Shown in pieces: positions 7,636 through 15,968 of a DNA stretch of 64,000 nucleotides. The notes beneath the pieces are model-generated. The model did no database searches, was not told the origin of the DNA, and was given only the letters and a program-made list of their open reading frames with translations. The translations under genes and the position numbers were made by a program. The DNA is taken from NCBI GenBank assembly GCA_910578335.1, contig CAJTPU010000007.1, forward strand, positions 15,705 through 79,704. The letters run 5' to 3'. Numbering within the stretch: position 1 is the first letter of the stretch; each line of letters opens with the position of its first letter. The DNA is from an uncultured Lachnospiraceae bacterium (lineage in GTDB: Bacteria; Bacillota; Clostridia; Lachnospirales; Lachnospiraceae).

Positions 7636-8661
7636 ATGGATAAGAAAAACATTGATTGGGCGAATTTAGGATTTGGATATATGCAGACCGACAAGAGATA
7701 TGTCTCCAACTTTAAAGGCGGGGCATGGGACGCAGGCGCGCTGGTCGATGATTCCAATATTGTGATGAGTGAATGTGCAGGCGTGCTGCAGTATGCCCAG
7801 ACAATATTTGAAGGTCTGAAGGCATATACCACGGATGACGGGCATATCGTTACCTTCCGCCCTGATTTGAATGCAGAAAGAATGGAACAGTCTGCAAAGC
7901 GGCTTGAGATGCCGGTGTTTGACAAGAGCAGGTTTGTAGAGGCAGTGGAGCAGGTAGTCAGTGCGAATGCGGCTTACGTGCCGCCTTACGGTTCCGGTGC
8001 GACGCTCTATATCAGACCGTACATGTTTGGCATCAGTCCGGTTATCGGCGTAAAACCCGCTGAGGAGTACCAGTTCAGAGTGTTCTGCACGCCCGTGGGA
8101 CCGTATTTTAAAGGCGGGGTAAAGCCTCTCACCATCAAAATCAGCGATTTCGACCGTGCGGCGCCTCACGGCACCGGCAATATCAAAGCCGGTCTGAATT
8201 ATGCCATGAGCCTCCATGCGATAGTGACGGCGCATGAGGAGGGCTATGATGAAAATATGTATCTTGACCCGGGCACCCGCACCAAGGTGGAGGAGACCGG
8301 CGGCGCCAATTTCCTTTTTGTGACCAAGGACGGTAAAGTGGTAACGCCCAAGTCCGACAGCATCCTGCCCTCTATTACAAGGCGCTCTCTGGTGCATGTT
8401 GCCAAGGAATACTTAGGGCTTACGGTAGAGGAGAGAGAGGTCTATAAGGACGAGCTTACGGATATGGCGGAGTGTGGTTTGTGCGGTACGGCAGCCGTTA
8501 TCTCTCCCGTTGGCAAAATTGTGGACCATGGCAGGGAAATCTGCATGGAGAGCGGCATGAGCGAGATGGGACCTGTCACGAAGAAGCTCTACGATACGCT
8601 GACAGGCATCCAGATGGGACGCATAGAAGCGCCTAAGGGCTGGATTCATGTGATTATGTAA
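7636..8661 (+). CDS. ilvE: branched-chain amino acid aminotransferase
   Basis: PLP-dependent fold-type IV transaminase that interconverts leucine, isoleucine and valine with their 2-oxo acids. The 341 residues match the long (BCAT2-like) form: FEGLKAYTTDDGHIVTFRPD, then YIRPYMFG, and GNIKAGLNYAMSL with the PLP lysine at about residue 184. The downstream EETGGANFLFV and CGLCGTAAVISPV loops close the active site. A ribosome binding site (GAGAGGA) lies 10 bases before the ATG. The gene stands alone, with its own terminator immediately after the stop. No defect was seen. Confidence 0.95.
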   Translation: MDKKNIDWANLGFGYMQTDKRYVSNFKGGAWDAGALVDDSNIVMSECAGVLQYAQTIFEGLKAYTTDDGHIVTFRPDLNAERMEQSAKRLEMPVFDKSRFVEAVEQVVSANAAYVPPYGSGATLYIRPYMFGISPVIGVKPAEEYQFRVFCTPVGPYFKGGVKPLTIKISDFDRAAPHGTGNIKAGLNYAMSLHAIVTAHEEGYDENMYLDPGTRTKVEETGGANFLFVTKDGKVVTPKSDSILPSITRRSLVHVAKEYLGLTVEEREVYKDELTDMAECGLCGTAAVISPVGKIVDHGREICMESGMSEMGPVTKKLYDTLTGIQMGRIEAPKGWIHVIM

Positions 8662-8673
8662 GCGGCAGAATAT

Positions 8674-8710
8674 TCCCTGCGGTGTGTTGGAAAGCGCCGC
8701 AGGGATTTTT
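8674..8710 (+). terminator. ilvE intrinsic terminator
   Basis: A 9-bp stem TCCCTGCGG / CCGCAGGGA (8674-8682 and 8697-8705) is followed by five T residues, directly downstream of the ilvE stop. Confidence 0.85.
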
Positions 8711-8767
8711 GTTCGATAAGGCTTTAACACCGAAATCAAATTGCGTTCCGGCTAAAAGGAGGTTATA

Positions 8768-9256
8768 ATGGAATCAAAATATAAGTTTATAGCGCAGGAT
8801 ATGGAAACCATGAATAGAACGATGTTTGAGACTTCAGGGATTCGGAGAATCGAGGAAAGCTTTCAGGATGATGTTTTATGTCTGGGGCAGTTGAAAACGT
8901 TATTTGGAGAGCCGTTGTATATCACGGATGATTTGGAAGACCAATTTGCGTACTGCATTCTGGCGCTGACAGAGGAAGGAAAAGAAATTTATCTTCATGT
9001 TTACGGTGGTTCAACAGGTCCTGCGATTGGCGGAAAACAGGATAAAGACAGCAGGGATGCCGCCGATGCCCTTGCAAAGATGATTGTGCAGGCGCACCCC
9101 TCTGATTATGAATATGAAGGTTATTACTGGGACGGTCCCACCGTTGTGCGGGAGGGTATCCGCAACGGTGTTCCATACCGGCAGGAAGAGGAGCTTGCTA
9201 TGCCGATAGAGGAACGGAAACGGCTGTATGAGGAAAAAGATGAAGAAAAACCGTAG
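8768..9256 (+). CDS. conserved hypothetical soluble protein
   Basis: This acidic protein of 162 residues has no signal peptide or membrane segment. It begins MESKYKFIAQDMETM and has a central region CILALTEEGKEIYLHVYGGS followed by GPAIGG, and a C-terminal highly charged tail. I do not recognise the family. AAAAGGAGG ends 4 bases before the ATG, and the coding pattern is clear. Its end overlaps the start of the foldase lipoprotein gene by 17 bases, so the two are probably co-transcribed and coupled, but no functional link is evident. Confidence 0.75.
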   Translation: MESKYKFIAQDMETMNRTMFETSGIRRIEESFQDDVLCLGQLKTLFGEPLYITDDLEDQFAYCILALTEEGKEIYLHVYGGSTGPAIGGKQDKDSRDAADALAKMIVQAHPSDYEYEGYYWDGPTVVREGIRNGVPYRQEEELAMPIEERKRLYEEKDEEKP

Positions 9257-10319
9257 ATTACAAATTGCTATCAAACGTTTTGGCGTGGCGCTGCTTTTGG
9301 CAGCGCTGTTTTCCCTCTGCGCCTGCGGCAAAAAAGGCTCGGGTACGACCGTGGTTCTGACTACGGGGCTTGCAGGCGACGAGATTTTCAGGATAGAAAA
9401 CAAATCCTGCAGACTGCCGGAAATCATGGTGTATCTGACGACTACCCAGAATCAGTATGAGGAAGTATACGGAGAAGGAATATGGGAAGTAAATCTGGAG
9501 GGCGTGACATTAGAGGAAAATGTCAAAGAGATGGCGCTTGCCAGAATTGCCCAGATTAAGACCTTGAATTTGATGGCGGAAGAAAAGGGAGTGACGCTTG
9601 ACGAGGATGAGCAGCGGCGGGTGAAGCTTGCAGCGGAGGAGTATTATAGCTCGCTGAACGAGACCGAGATAGAAAAGATGGGTGTGACGCCGGAGGTGAT
9701 AGAACAGCTCTATGCGGAGTATGCGCTTGCAGAAAAGGTGTACCGTCATATTATACAGGATATCAATCTGGAAATCAGTGACGATGAGGCAAGGACGATT
9801 ACGGTGTCACATATTTTGATTAAAACCTATATGCTGGACGGCAGGGGGGAACGAATTACGTATACGGAGCAGGCGAAGGAGGCGGCTTATGCAAGGGCGT
9901 GCGAGGTGCTTGCACTTGCAACAGACGGCGAGCATGATTTTGAGAGCCTGATTACACAGTATAGCGAGGACCCGGTTGCCACCTATTCCTTTCGGAAGGG
10001 AGAGAAGGAGGCGGAGTTTGAGAACGCAGCATTTAATCTTGGCACCGATGAAATCAGCGGCATTGTGGAGGACGCCTGCGGCTATCATATCATAAAATGC
10101 CTCAATACCTTTAATCAGGAAGAAACCGACCAGAATAAGCTGCTGATTGTGGAGGAGAGGAAAAAGGAAGTATTTGGGGAAGAATACGATGTCTTTGTGG
10201 AAACACTGACGCGAAAGCTGAATGATAAGGTTTGGGAGGAGGTAAGCTTTATCCATGATGAAAATGTAAAGACCGTCAATTTTTTTGATATTTATGACAG
10301 TTACTTTCCTGATATGTAA
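9240..10319 (+). CDS. PrsA-like peptidyl-prolyl isomerase lipoprotein
   Basis: This 359-residue protein has a signal peptide with a lipobox (FSLCACG), so it is anchored outside the membrane. The N-terminal region is helical and SurA/PrsA-like. The parvulin domain occupies about residues 180-290: ITVSHILIKTY, FESLITQYSEDP, FNLGTDEISGIVEDACGYHI. The family assists folding of exported proteins, fitting a species that secretes many lipoproteins and glycosidases. GAGGA at 9230-9234 favours the ATG at 9240 over the in-frame ATG at 9228. The insert YMLDGRGERITYTEQAKEAA in the parvulin core is common in clostridial members. Assignment is fairly sure; clients are unknown. Confidence 0.85.
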   Translation: MKKNRRLQIAIKRFGVALLLAALFSLCACGKKGSGTTVVLTTGLAGDEIFRIENKSCRLPEIMVYLTTTQNQYEEVYGEGIWEVNLEGVTLEENVKEMALARIAQIKTLNLMAEEKGVTLDEDEQRRVKLAAEEYYSSLNETEIEKMGVTPEVIEQLYAEYALAEKVYRHIIQDINLEISDDEARTITVSHILIKTYMLDGRGERITYTEQAKEAAYARACEVLALATDGEHDFESLITQYSEDPVATYSFRKGEKEAEFENAAFNLGTDEISGIVEDACGYHIIKCLNTFNQEETDQNKLLIVEERKKEVFGEEYDVFVETLTRKLNDKVWEEVSFIHDENVKTVNFFDIYDSYFPDM

Positions 10320-10389
10320 TGGACAGCTATGGTTTATAAAAATTTTAGAATTGAAAAAAGCCCGAAAAATGTACGTTTTTCACATACTA

Positions 10390-10416
10390 TTAGCACTTGC
10401 CGAAGGTGAGTGCTAA
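10390..10416 (+). promoter_or_regulatory. CIRCE operator (HrcA binding site)
   Basis: TTAGCACTT, nine bases, GAGTGCTAA: this matches the CIRCE consensus (TTAGCACTC-N9-GAGTGCTAA) with one substitution in the left arm. CIRCE is the operator of the heat-shock repressor HrcA. It lies immediately upstream of the htpG promoter. Its -35-proximal position, rather than over the transcription start, is slightly unusual. Confidence 0.9.
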
Positions 10417-10423
10417 TTTTGTA

Positions 10424-10452
10424 TTGACTTTTTTTCCCCGTGGACTTACACT
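10424..10452 (+). promoter_or_regulatory. htpG promoter
   Basis: TTGACT (10424-10429) and TACACT (10447-10452) with a 17-bp spacer, starting 7 bases after the CIRCE element. Confidence 0.65.
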
Positions 10453-10523
10453 GTATTTTAAGTAAAAGCCGGAAAGTCATATAGCGGCGGGCAAAACAAA
10501 ACGAAGAAAAGGGAGTGGAATTT

Positions 10524-12638
10524 ATGGCAGTAAAAAAAGGCAGTTTGTCAATCAACAGCGATAATATTTTTCCGATTATTAAGAAGTGGTTGTATTCAGA
10601 CCATGACATTTTCTACAGAGAGATGATTTCTAACGGCTGTGATGCCATCACCAAGCTGCAGCGGCTGGATATGATGGGAGAATATGCGCTGCCGGACGGC
10701 TACAAGGCAAAAATTGATGTAGTAGTGGACCCGGAAAAGAAAACACTGTCCTTTACGGACAATGGTCTTGGTATGACGGCAGAAGAAGTAGAGGAGTATA
10801 TCAATCAGATTGCGTTTTCGGGTGCAACGGATTTTATTGAAAAATATAAGGACAAGGGCAGTGCGGAACAGATTATCGGACACTTTGGACTGGGCTTTTA
10901 TTCGGCGTTTATGGTGGCGGATGAGGTGCATATTGACACGCTTTCCTACAAGGAGGGAGCGGTGCCGGTTCATTGGGAGTGCGACGGCGGTACGGAATTT
11001 TCGATGGAAGACGGGGAGAGAACCGAGGTAGGTACGACAATTACCCTGTTTTTGATGGAGGATTGTCTGGAGTTCTGTAATGAGTACAGGGCGAGGGAGG
11101 TTATTAAGAAGTATTGTTCCTTTATGCCTACCGAAATCTACTTAAGCAAAGCGGGAAATACGGAAACCCAGACTATCAATGCAGAAGAAAAGCTGGATAC
11201 GGATACCGTGATAGAGACGATTCAGTCAGAGAAGGAAGACGAGCCGGAAAAGCTGAAGATTGCAAAGCGTCCGGAGCTTTTAAATGATACGACACCTCTG
11301 TGGACGAAAAATCCCAGCGAGTGTACGAAGGAAGATTATCTTGCTTTTTACCGCAAGGTACTTCAGGATTACAAGGAGCCGTTGTTCTGGATACACCTGA
11401 ATATGGATTATCCGTTTAACTTAAAGGGCATACTCTATTTCCCCAAAATCAACATGGAGTATGAGTCTATCGAAGGGACAATCAAGCTCTACAACAATCA
11501 GGTGTTTATCGCAGACAATATCAAAGAGGTTATCCCTGAATTTTTGATGCTGTTAAAGGGTGTGATAGACTGTCCGGATTTGCCGCTGAATGTTTCCAGA
11601 AGCGCGCTGCAGAACGATGGATTTGTAAAAAAGATTTCCGATTACATCAGCAAGCGAGTGGCGGATAAGCTGGCGGGCATGTGCAAGACGGAAAAGGAAG
11701 AATATGAAAAATATTGGGATGATATCAGCCCGTTTATCAAATTCGGCTGCCTGAAGGATGATAAGTTCTGCGAGAAGATGACGGACTACATTCTCTTTAA
11801 AAACTTAGAGGGCAATTATATGACGCTGCCGGAGTGCCTTGAGGTGAACAAGACGGACCCTGACGAAGTGGATACAGAGGATGGCTCCAAGGCAGAAACT
11901 GCAGCGGACGGCGAAGGCGGCAGCGAGACTGCAACGGACGAGGACGGCAACAAGGTGGAGGCTGAAATCGTAGACGACGGCAGCGATGCGGACGGTGCAG
12001 AGGATGAAGAGCCGGAGGAGAAGAAGGAAAAGACCATCTACTATGTGACGGATGAGCAACAGCAGAGCCAGTACATCAATATGTTTAAGGCGGCAAAGAT
12101 GGATGCCGTGATACTGTCACATAATATTGACCAGCCCTTTGTTTCCCAGCTTGAGGCAAAGAACGAGGGCATCAAATTCCAGAGAATCGATGCGGACCTG
12201 ACGGATACTTTCAAGGCAAAGACCTCCAAGAAGGCAGAGGAGGAGATGAAGGCACAGGCGGAGAGTATCAGCAAAATCATGAAGAAGGTGCTGAAAAAGG
12301 AGAAGCTGGAGGTAAAGATTGAGAAGCTGAAAAACAAGAAGATATCCTCCATGATTACCCTGTCCGAGGAAAGCCGCCGTATGCAGGATATGATGAAAAT
12401 GTATTCTATGAACGGAGCCGGCTTAGGCGACTTTGGAACGGAGGGAGAAACCCTTATTTTAAATGCAAATCATCCGCTGGTACAGTATGTGACGGCGCAT
12501 CAGGACGATAAGAATGTGCAGATGATATGCGAGCAGCTTTATGATTTGGCAAAACTGCAGCACGCGCCCTTAAGTCCCGAGGATATGACCAAGTTTGTAG
12601 CGCGAAGCAACGATATTATGCTGCTGCTTGCCAAATAA
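10524..12638 (+). CDS. htpG: Hsp90-family chaperone HtpG with acidic insert
   Basis: ATP-dependent dimeric chaperone of 704 residues. The N-terminal GHKL ATPase domain shows FYREMISNGCDAITKL, DNGLGMTAEEV and GHFGLGFYSAFMVAD. The middle domain includes LPLNVSRSALQND. The C-terminal domain covers roughly the last 120 residues. About 60 highly acidic, low-complexity residues (roughly 440-502) interrupt the middle domain just before TIYYVTDEQQQSQ; E. coli HtpG has no such insert. The start at 10524 has AAAAGGGAG at 8 bp; a GTG at 10515 is in frame but overlaps that site. The gene is monocistronic under a CIRCE operator, so it should be HrcA-repressed, unlike B. subtilis htpG. Confidence 0.96.
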   Translation: MAVKKGSLSINSDNIFPIIKKWLYSDHDIFYREMISNGCDAITKLQRLDMMGEYALPDGYKAKIDVVVDPEKKTLSFTDNGLGMTAEEVEEYINQIAFSGATDFIEKYKDKGSAEQIIGHFGLGFYSAFMVADEVHIDTLSYKEGAVPVHWECDGGTEFSMEDGERTEVGTTITLFLMEDCLEFCNEYRAREVIKKYCSFMPTEIYLSKAGNTETQTINAEEKLDTDTVIETIQSEKEDEPEKLKIAKRPELLNDTTPLWTKNPSECTKEDYLAFYRKVLQDYKEPLFWIHLNMDYPFNLKGILYFPKINMEYESIEGTIKLYNNQVFIADNIKEVIPEFLMLLKGVIDCPDLPLNVSRSALQNDGFVKKISDYISKRVADKLAGMCKTEKEEYEKYWDDISPFIKFGCLKDDKFCEKMTDYILFKNLEGNYMTLPECLEVNKTDPDEVDTEDGSKAETAADGEGGSETATDEDGNKVEAEIVDDGSDADGAEDEEPEEKKEKTIYYVTDEQQQSQYINMFKAAKMDAVILSHNIDQPFVSQLEAKNEGIKFQRIDADLTDTFKAKTSKKAEEEMKAQAESISKIMKKVLKKEKLEVKIEKLKNKKISSMITLSEESRRMQDMMKMYSMNGAGLGDFGTEGETLILNANHPLVQYVTAHQDDKNVQMICEQLYDLAKLQHAPLSPEDMTKFVARSNDIMLLLAK

Positions 12639-12713
12639 CTGCGCAAGTTATGCTCGCATGACTTTAGTACCAACGGTAATCAGGGGTTCACTTATGGAGT
12701 ATACAAGTTACAC

Positions 12714-12913
12714 AATTCGAAACGCTGATTAGCCGGTCCCGAATTGTGCATGTCAGATATTCCATAAGCAGACTCTTAAAAAACGCCGGCACTTAGCTGC
12801 CGTCCTTTGGCAGCTTATGTACCGCTGCGTTTTTTACGAAGCGAAAGCGGGTCTGTGTTGGAATATCTGACATGCACAATGACACTTGTATAGATACTAT
12901 ATTTCGTAATCAC
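12714..12913 (-). repeat. structured intergenic repeat, copy A
   Basis: About 200 bp filling the htpG-greA gap. A perfect 22-bp closing stem pairs 12743-12764 with 12859-12880. Inside it are a CAGAC/GTCTG pair, an AAAAAACGC/GCGTTTTTT pair and an apical AGCTGCC/GGCAGCT hairpin. The 94-nt interior matches copy B in inverse orientation with only two differences, whereas the stem differs at four positions, each compensated. Outer ends CGAAACG and TTTCGTAATCAC are shared with copy B. The poly-A/poly-T inner stem could also terminate transcription in either direction. Confidence 0.8.
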
Positions 12914-12945
12914 TGAGAACCATAAAAGGGAAAGGAGCCGCCGCA

Positions 12946-13449
12946 ATGCATGATAAGCTGACACGGAGCGATATTGCGCGCATGGAAGAAGAAATTGAAC
13001 ACAGAAAGCTGGTTCTGCGTCCGCAGCTCTTGGAGCATGTGAAAGAGGCAAGGGCGCACGGCGACCTCAGTGAAAATTTTGAATACCATGCGGCAAAGCG
13101 GGAAAAAAACAAAAACGAGAGCCGTATCCGTTTTCTGGAGCGTATGATACGTACTGCCGAAGTGATTTCCGATGCTTCGGCGGAGGACGAAGTGGGCATC
13201 AACAATACGGTGACGGTAGAGTTTACAGAAGACGGCAGCATCGAGGTCTTTAAAATCGTGACAACCGTGCGCGGCAATTCGCTGGAGGGGCTTATCAGCA
13301 ATGAATCACCGTTGGGAAAGGCGCTGCTCGGTCATAAGGAAGGGGATACCGTACATGTGCAGGTAAACGATACGGTTTCGTATGATGTGCGAATCAAAAA
13401 GATAGACAATACGGTGGATGACGGCTCCGATAAGCTGAGGAGCTTTTAA
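12946..13449 (+). CDS. GreA/GreB-family transcript cleavage factor
   Basis: This 167-residue protein has the GreA coiled-coil N-terminal domain with the acidic tip and family signature ARAHGDLSENFEYHAAKREK. The C-terminal FKBP-like domain (SNESPLGKALLGHKEGDTV) is also typical of the family. These factors enter the polymerase secondary channel and stimulate cleavage of backtracked RNA. The two acidic residues of the tip (D and E in GDLSENFEY) are present. AAAGGAG precedes the start. The central segment (INNTVTVEFTEDGSIEVFKI) deviates from housekeeping GreA, so this may be a second paralogue. It is monocistronic, between repeat copy A and a strong terminator. Confidence 0.88.
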   Translation: MHDKLTRSDIARMEEEIEHRKLVLRPQLLEHVKEARAHGDLSENFEYHAAKREKNKNESRIRFLERMIRTAEVISDASAEDEVGINNTVTVEFTEDGSIEVFKIVTTVRGNSLEGLISNESPLGKALLGHKEGDTVHVQVNDTVSYDVRIKKIDNTVDDGSDKLRSF

Positions 13450-13457
13450 GAAAAAAC

Positions 13458-13491
13458 AAAGCCGGCTGCGGGTTGCTGCAGCCGGCTTTTT
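13458..13491. terminator. bidirectional intrinsic terminator
   Basis: A 12-bp stem AAAGCCGGCTGC / GCAGCCGGCTTT with an 8-base loop, T-rich on both strands. It separates the greA-like gene from the convergent degV gene. Confidence 0.9.
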
Positions 13492-13524
13492 GCTTTATGA
13501 TAAGTCCGTTAAAGGTATGATGGT

Positions 13525-14433
13525 TTAAAGGGCGCGCTCCACAATGCCGAAGCCCAAAGGATAGGGACCTGTGTGTACGCTTATGGTAGCGCCAATCTGG
13601 TATATGGGCAGCTCCTGCGGCGTAAGGGGGGAGCTGTTTTTTAATCTGCTGTTGATAACGGACAGCGCCAGCGCCTTAAATTCTTCTGCCTCCGCCCTGT
13701 CGTACCCAAACCCGATGTCAAGGCTGTAGGAGTGGATATCCTTTCCGGTCTCTTTCAGATAGTCTAACAGGAGCTCAATCACCTTTTCCATGGATTTGCT
13801 GCGGCTTCTGGTGATGCCGGAAGGGAAAATTTCCCCCTCCTTCAAGGTGATAAGCGGCTTGATGCCAAGGATGGAACCGGCAAGACCGGTCAGCTTTCCG
13901 ATACGTCCGCCATGCTTTAAGTATTCCATATTGCCGACCGTAAAAAAGATTCTGCCGGTTGACTTGATGGCTTCCAGACGCTTTACCGTTGCTTCATAAT
14001 CCCAGCCTGCTTCCTGCAGTTTGGCAGCCTCCAGTACGTAAATACCCTGCAATACCGTGTTGATGGTGGAGTCGATAACCGTGATTTTGGCAGAAGGGTA
14101 CGATTCCAGAATCATATCCTTTGCGGTCAGGGCGGACTGCATGGAACCGCTGAATTTGGTGGTGATGCAGATACAGATAATGGGAACCCCGTCCTTTGCC
14201 AAAGGCTCGAACACATCTGCATAATCCTGTACGGAGGGCATGGAGGATTTGGGAAAAACCTTGGGATTTTTCACCATTTTCTCATAAAAATCTCTTATGC
14301 CGATTTCCTCAATTTCTTTGAAGTAGGTTTGGTTGTCAAAAGAAACATAAAAAGGAACCACTAAAAGATTTTTTTCCTTTGCCAGTTCGGGGGATAAATC
14401 ACAGGAGCCGTCGGTAATAATCTGATATTTCAT
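13525..14433 (-). CDS. DegV-family fatty-acid-binding protein
   Basis: This 302-residue cytoplasmic protein has the DegV pattern: ITDGSCDLSPELAKEKNLLV, then VFPKSSMPSVQDY, KFSGSMQSALTAKDM, and TGRIFFTVGNMEYLKHGGRIGK split over the central region. DegV proteins bind long-chain fatty acids; in Firmicutes the FakB subgroup hands them to the FakA kinase. The ribosome binding site is GAAAGGG. No fakA neighbour is present, so its role as a FakB is inferred from family only. It is transcribed alone from a good promoter at 14498-14526. Confidence 0.9.
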   Translation of the reverse strand: MKYQIITDGSCDLSPELAKEKNLLVVPFYVSFDNQTYFKEIEEIGIRDFYEKMVKNPKVFPKSSMPSVQDYADVFEPLAKDGVPIICICITTKFSGSMQSALTAKDMILESYPSAKITVIDSTINTVLQGIYVLEAAKLQEAGWDYEATVKRLEAIKSTGRIFFTVGNMEYLKHGGRIGKLTGLAGSILGIKPLITLKEGEIFPSGITRSRSKSMEKVIELLLDYLKETGKDIHSYSLDIGFGYDRAEAEEFKALALSVINSRLKNSSPLTPQELPIYQIGATISVHTGPYPLGFGIVERAL

Positions 14434-14497
14434 AAAAAACCCTTTCTAAAACAATCTGTACAATACTATATTGACGCATTTGTGTTTCTCGTAGAGT

Positions 14498-14526
14498 ATT
14501 ATAATACATCAGATTAAAAGTGTCCA
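14498..14526 (-). promoter_or_regulatory. degV promoter
   Basis: On the minus strand TGGACA (14521-14526) and TATAAT (14498-14503) are separated by 17 bp, giving a leader of roughly 55 nt before degV. Confidence 0.65.
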
Positions 14527-14570
14527 TACCTTTCGTGGTTTTAATAACTACATTCCGTAATTCTGTCGGA

Positions 14571-15455
14571 CTACCTGTTTTTCAAAGCAATGCTGTGTAC
14601 TTTCAAGAACTCAACTGCGATGTCGGACAGCCTGTATTCCTTGTTTGTGACAAAAGCGCTTGTGACATACATGTACGGGTCGTCAATTTTTTTGATAACC
14701 ATATCGCCTGCAAGGTCCTTATCGTCGTCCGTCATGGAAACCAGTGCAACGCTGCCGAAGGAGCGCGCCCATTCGATAGCGGTGGTCTTGGGCGAGGTGA
14801 TAATGGCGATATTGGGGGAAAGAAGCTGGTGCCCAAATGCCGTATTTACAATACTCAGGCAGTCAAAGGGAACAGAGAGGTTGTAGGCATGAAGCTGGCT
14901 TATCTTCAGTTTCCCTTTTCCCTCGGAAAGCGGATGTTCCTTTGGAAATACGGCAACAATATCTTCGTGCTCATAAGGATATACGGACAGAGGACCATAA
15001 CTTGGGATGCCGGAGCGTATCAGACCGATTTCGGTGATGCCGTTTAACACATTGGGAATGACGTATTCGCTGGGAACCTCATACAAATCGTAGTTGACCT
15101 TCGGGTGTTTTTCCATGAAGGGGTCAAAAAACTTATGGAGGAAGTAAGGCGAGTTACCGGCAGGTATGGAGATTTTCAACATTTCGGCAAAGCCGGTCTT
15201 GCTGTTATTGATATCGTTGCGCAGGCTTTCCTCTATACGGCACATTTCCTTTGCCTTGCGGTAAAACATGCGCCCTGCCTCTGTCAGCTCCAGAGAACGG
15301 CTGCCGCGGATGACAAGCTGCGCGCCATAGTTCTTTTCAATATTTTTAAGCTGATTGCTGAGAGAAGGCTGCGCAATCAAAAGCTTGTTGGCTGCGGAAA
15401 GAATGCTCCCGCTTTCTACAATGGCAACAAAATTTTTGTAAGAATCTAAAGTCAT
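14571..15455 (-). CDS. LysR-family transcriptional regulator
   Basis: This 294-residue protein has an N-terminal winged helix-turn-helix (SILSAANKLLIAQPSLSNQL, residues about 15-34) and a type-2 periplasmic-binding-like effector domain (LKISIPAGNSPYFL onward). The start at 15455 is supported by GAGGA 6 bases upstream; the open frame extends 15 codons further without a site. LysR regulators usually act on a divergent neighbour. Here the divergent side is 580 bases of repeat-filled spacer before a purine-salvage operon, so the target is not obvious. The effector is unknown. Confidence 0.88.
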   Translation of the reverse strand: MTLDSYKNFVAIVESGSILSAANKLLIAQPSLSNQLKNIEKNYGAQLVIRGSRSLELTEAGRMFYRKAKEMCRIEESLRNDINNSKTGFAEMLKISIPAGNSPYFLHKFFDPFMEKHPKVNYDLYEVPSEYVIPNVLNGITEIGLIRSGIPSYGPLSVYPYEHEDIVAVFPKEHPLSEGKGKLKISQLHAYNLSVPFDCLSIVNTAFGHQLLSPNIAIITSPKTTAIEWARSFGSVALVSMTDDDKDLAGDMVIKKIDDPYMYVTSAFVTNKEYRLSDIAVEFLKVHSIALKNR

Positions 15456-15605
15456 GGTTTTCCTCATTTCTGCGCTGCTTTGTTGCAGAAAGCCATACAT
15501 GGCGAAACCATATATAGGCTACGAGTTTGTGGCAAGCAGCGCGCAGGCACAAATCTCGTGATTAAAAAAATTCTCAATCTTTCTCCTTTGGTGTGTAATG
15601 TGATA

Positions 15606-15810
15606 GGTAGTTGCGCAACGTAGTGATTATGCTGTTGTCATTGTGCATATGGTATATTCCACCACAGACCCGCTTTCGCTTCATAAAAAACGCAGCGGTA
15701 CATAAGCTGCCAAAGGACGGCAGCTAAGTGCCGGCGTTTTTTAAGAGTCTGCTTATGGAATATACCATATGCACAATTCGGGACTGGAAAATCGACGTTT
15801 CGCAATCACC
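15606..15810 (+). repeat. structured intergenic repeat, copy B (inverse to copy A)
   Basis: About 205 bp in the gap between the LysR gene and the purine operon. The closing 22-bp stem pairs 15640-15661 with 15756-15777 perfectly, with an internal sequence (CATATGGTATA) different from copy A (CATGTCAGATA). The ends GGTAGTTGCGCAACG and CGTTTCGCAATCACC are imperfect inverted repeats. The element is flanked by a 13-bp direct repeat GTAATGTGATAGG (15595-15607 and 15815-15827), resembling a target-site duplication. Confidence 0.8.
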
Positions 15811-15833
15811 TAATGTAATGTGATAGGGTAGCT

Positions 15834-15875
15834 GGTAATAGAGCGGTATAGATATACTACAAACGCTATATTACC
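15834..15875 (+). other. hairpin beside repeat copy B
   Basis: GGTAATAGAGCG (15834-15845) pairs with CGCTATATTACC (15864-15875) with one mismatch, enclosing an 18-base AT-rich loop. It may belong to the outer part of the repeat or to the leader of the purine operon. A TATAAT follows at 15915-15920 without a convincing -35. Confidence 0.4.
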
Positions 15876-15968
15876 CACGTGATAATAATAATTTTATTAT
15901 ATATTATTTCAATATATAATGCAATTAGATTTTTCGACATAAGGTTTTAAAATTTTCAGGGCTTAGGG

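Noticed and set aside
12639..12945. Hidden small gene in the htpG-greA gap
   Set aside because: The interval is filled by repeat copy A, and no frame has a start with a ribosome binding site and coding-like composition.
12714..15810. CRISPR array or insertion sequence formed by the repeats
   Set aside because: There are only two distant full copies in opposite orientation, with no spacers, no Cas genes and no transposase frame inside.
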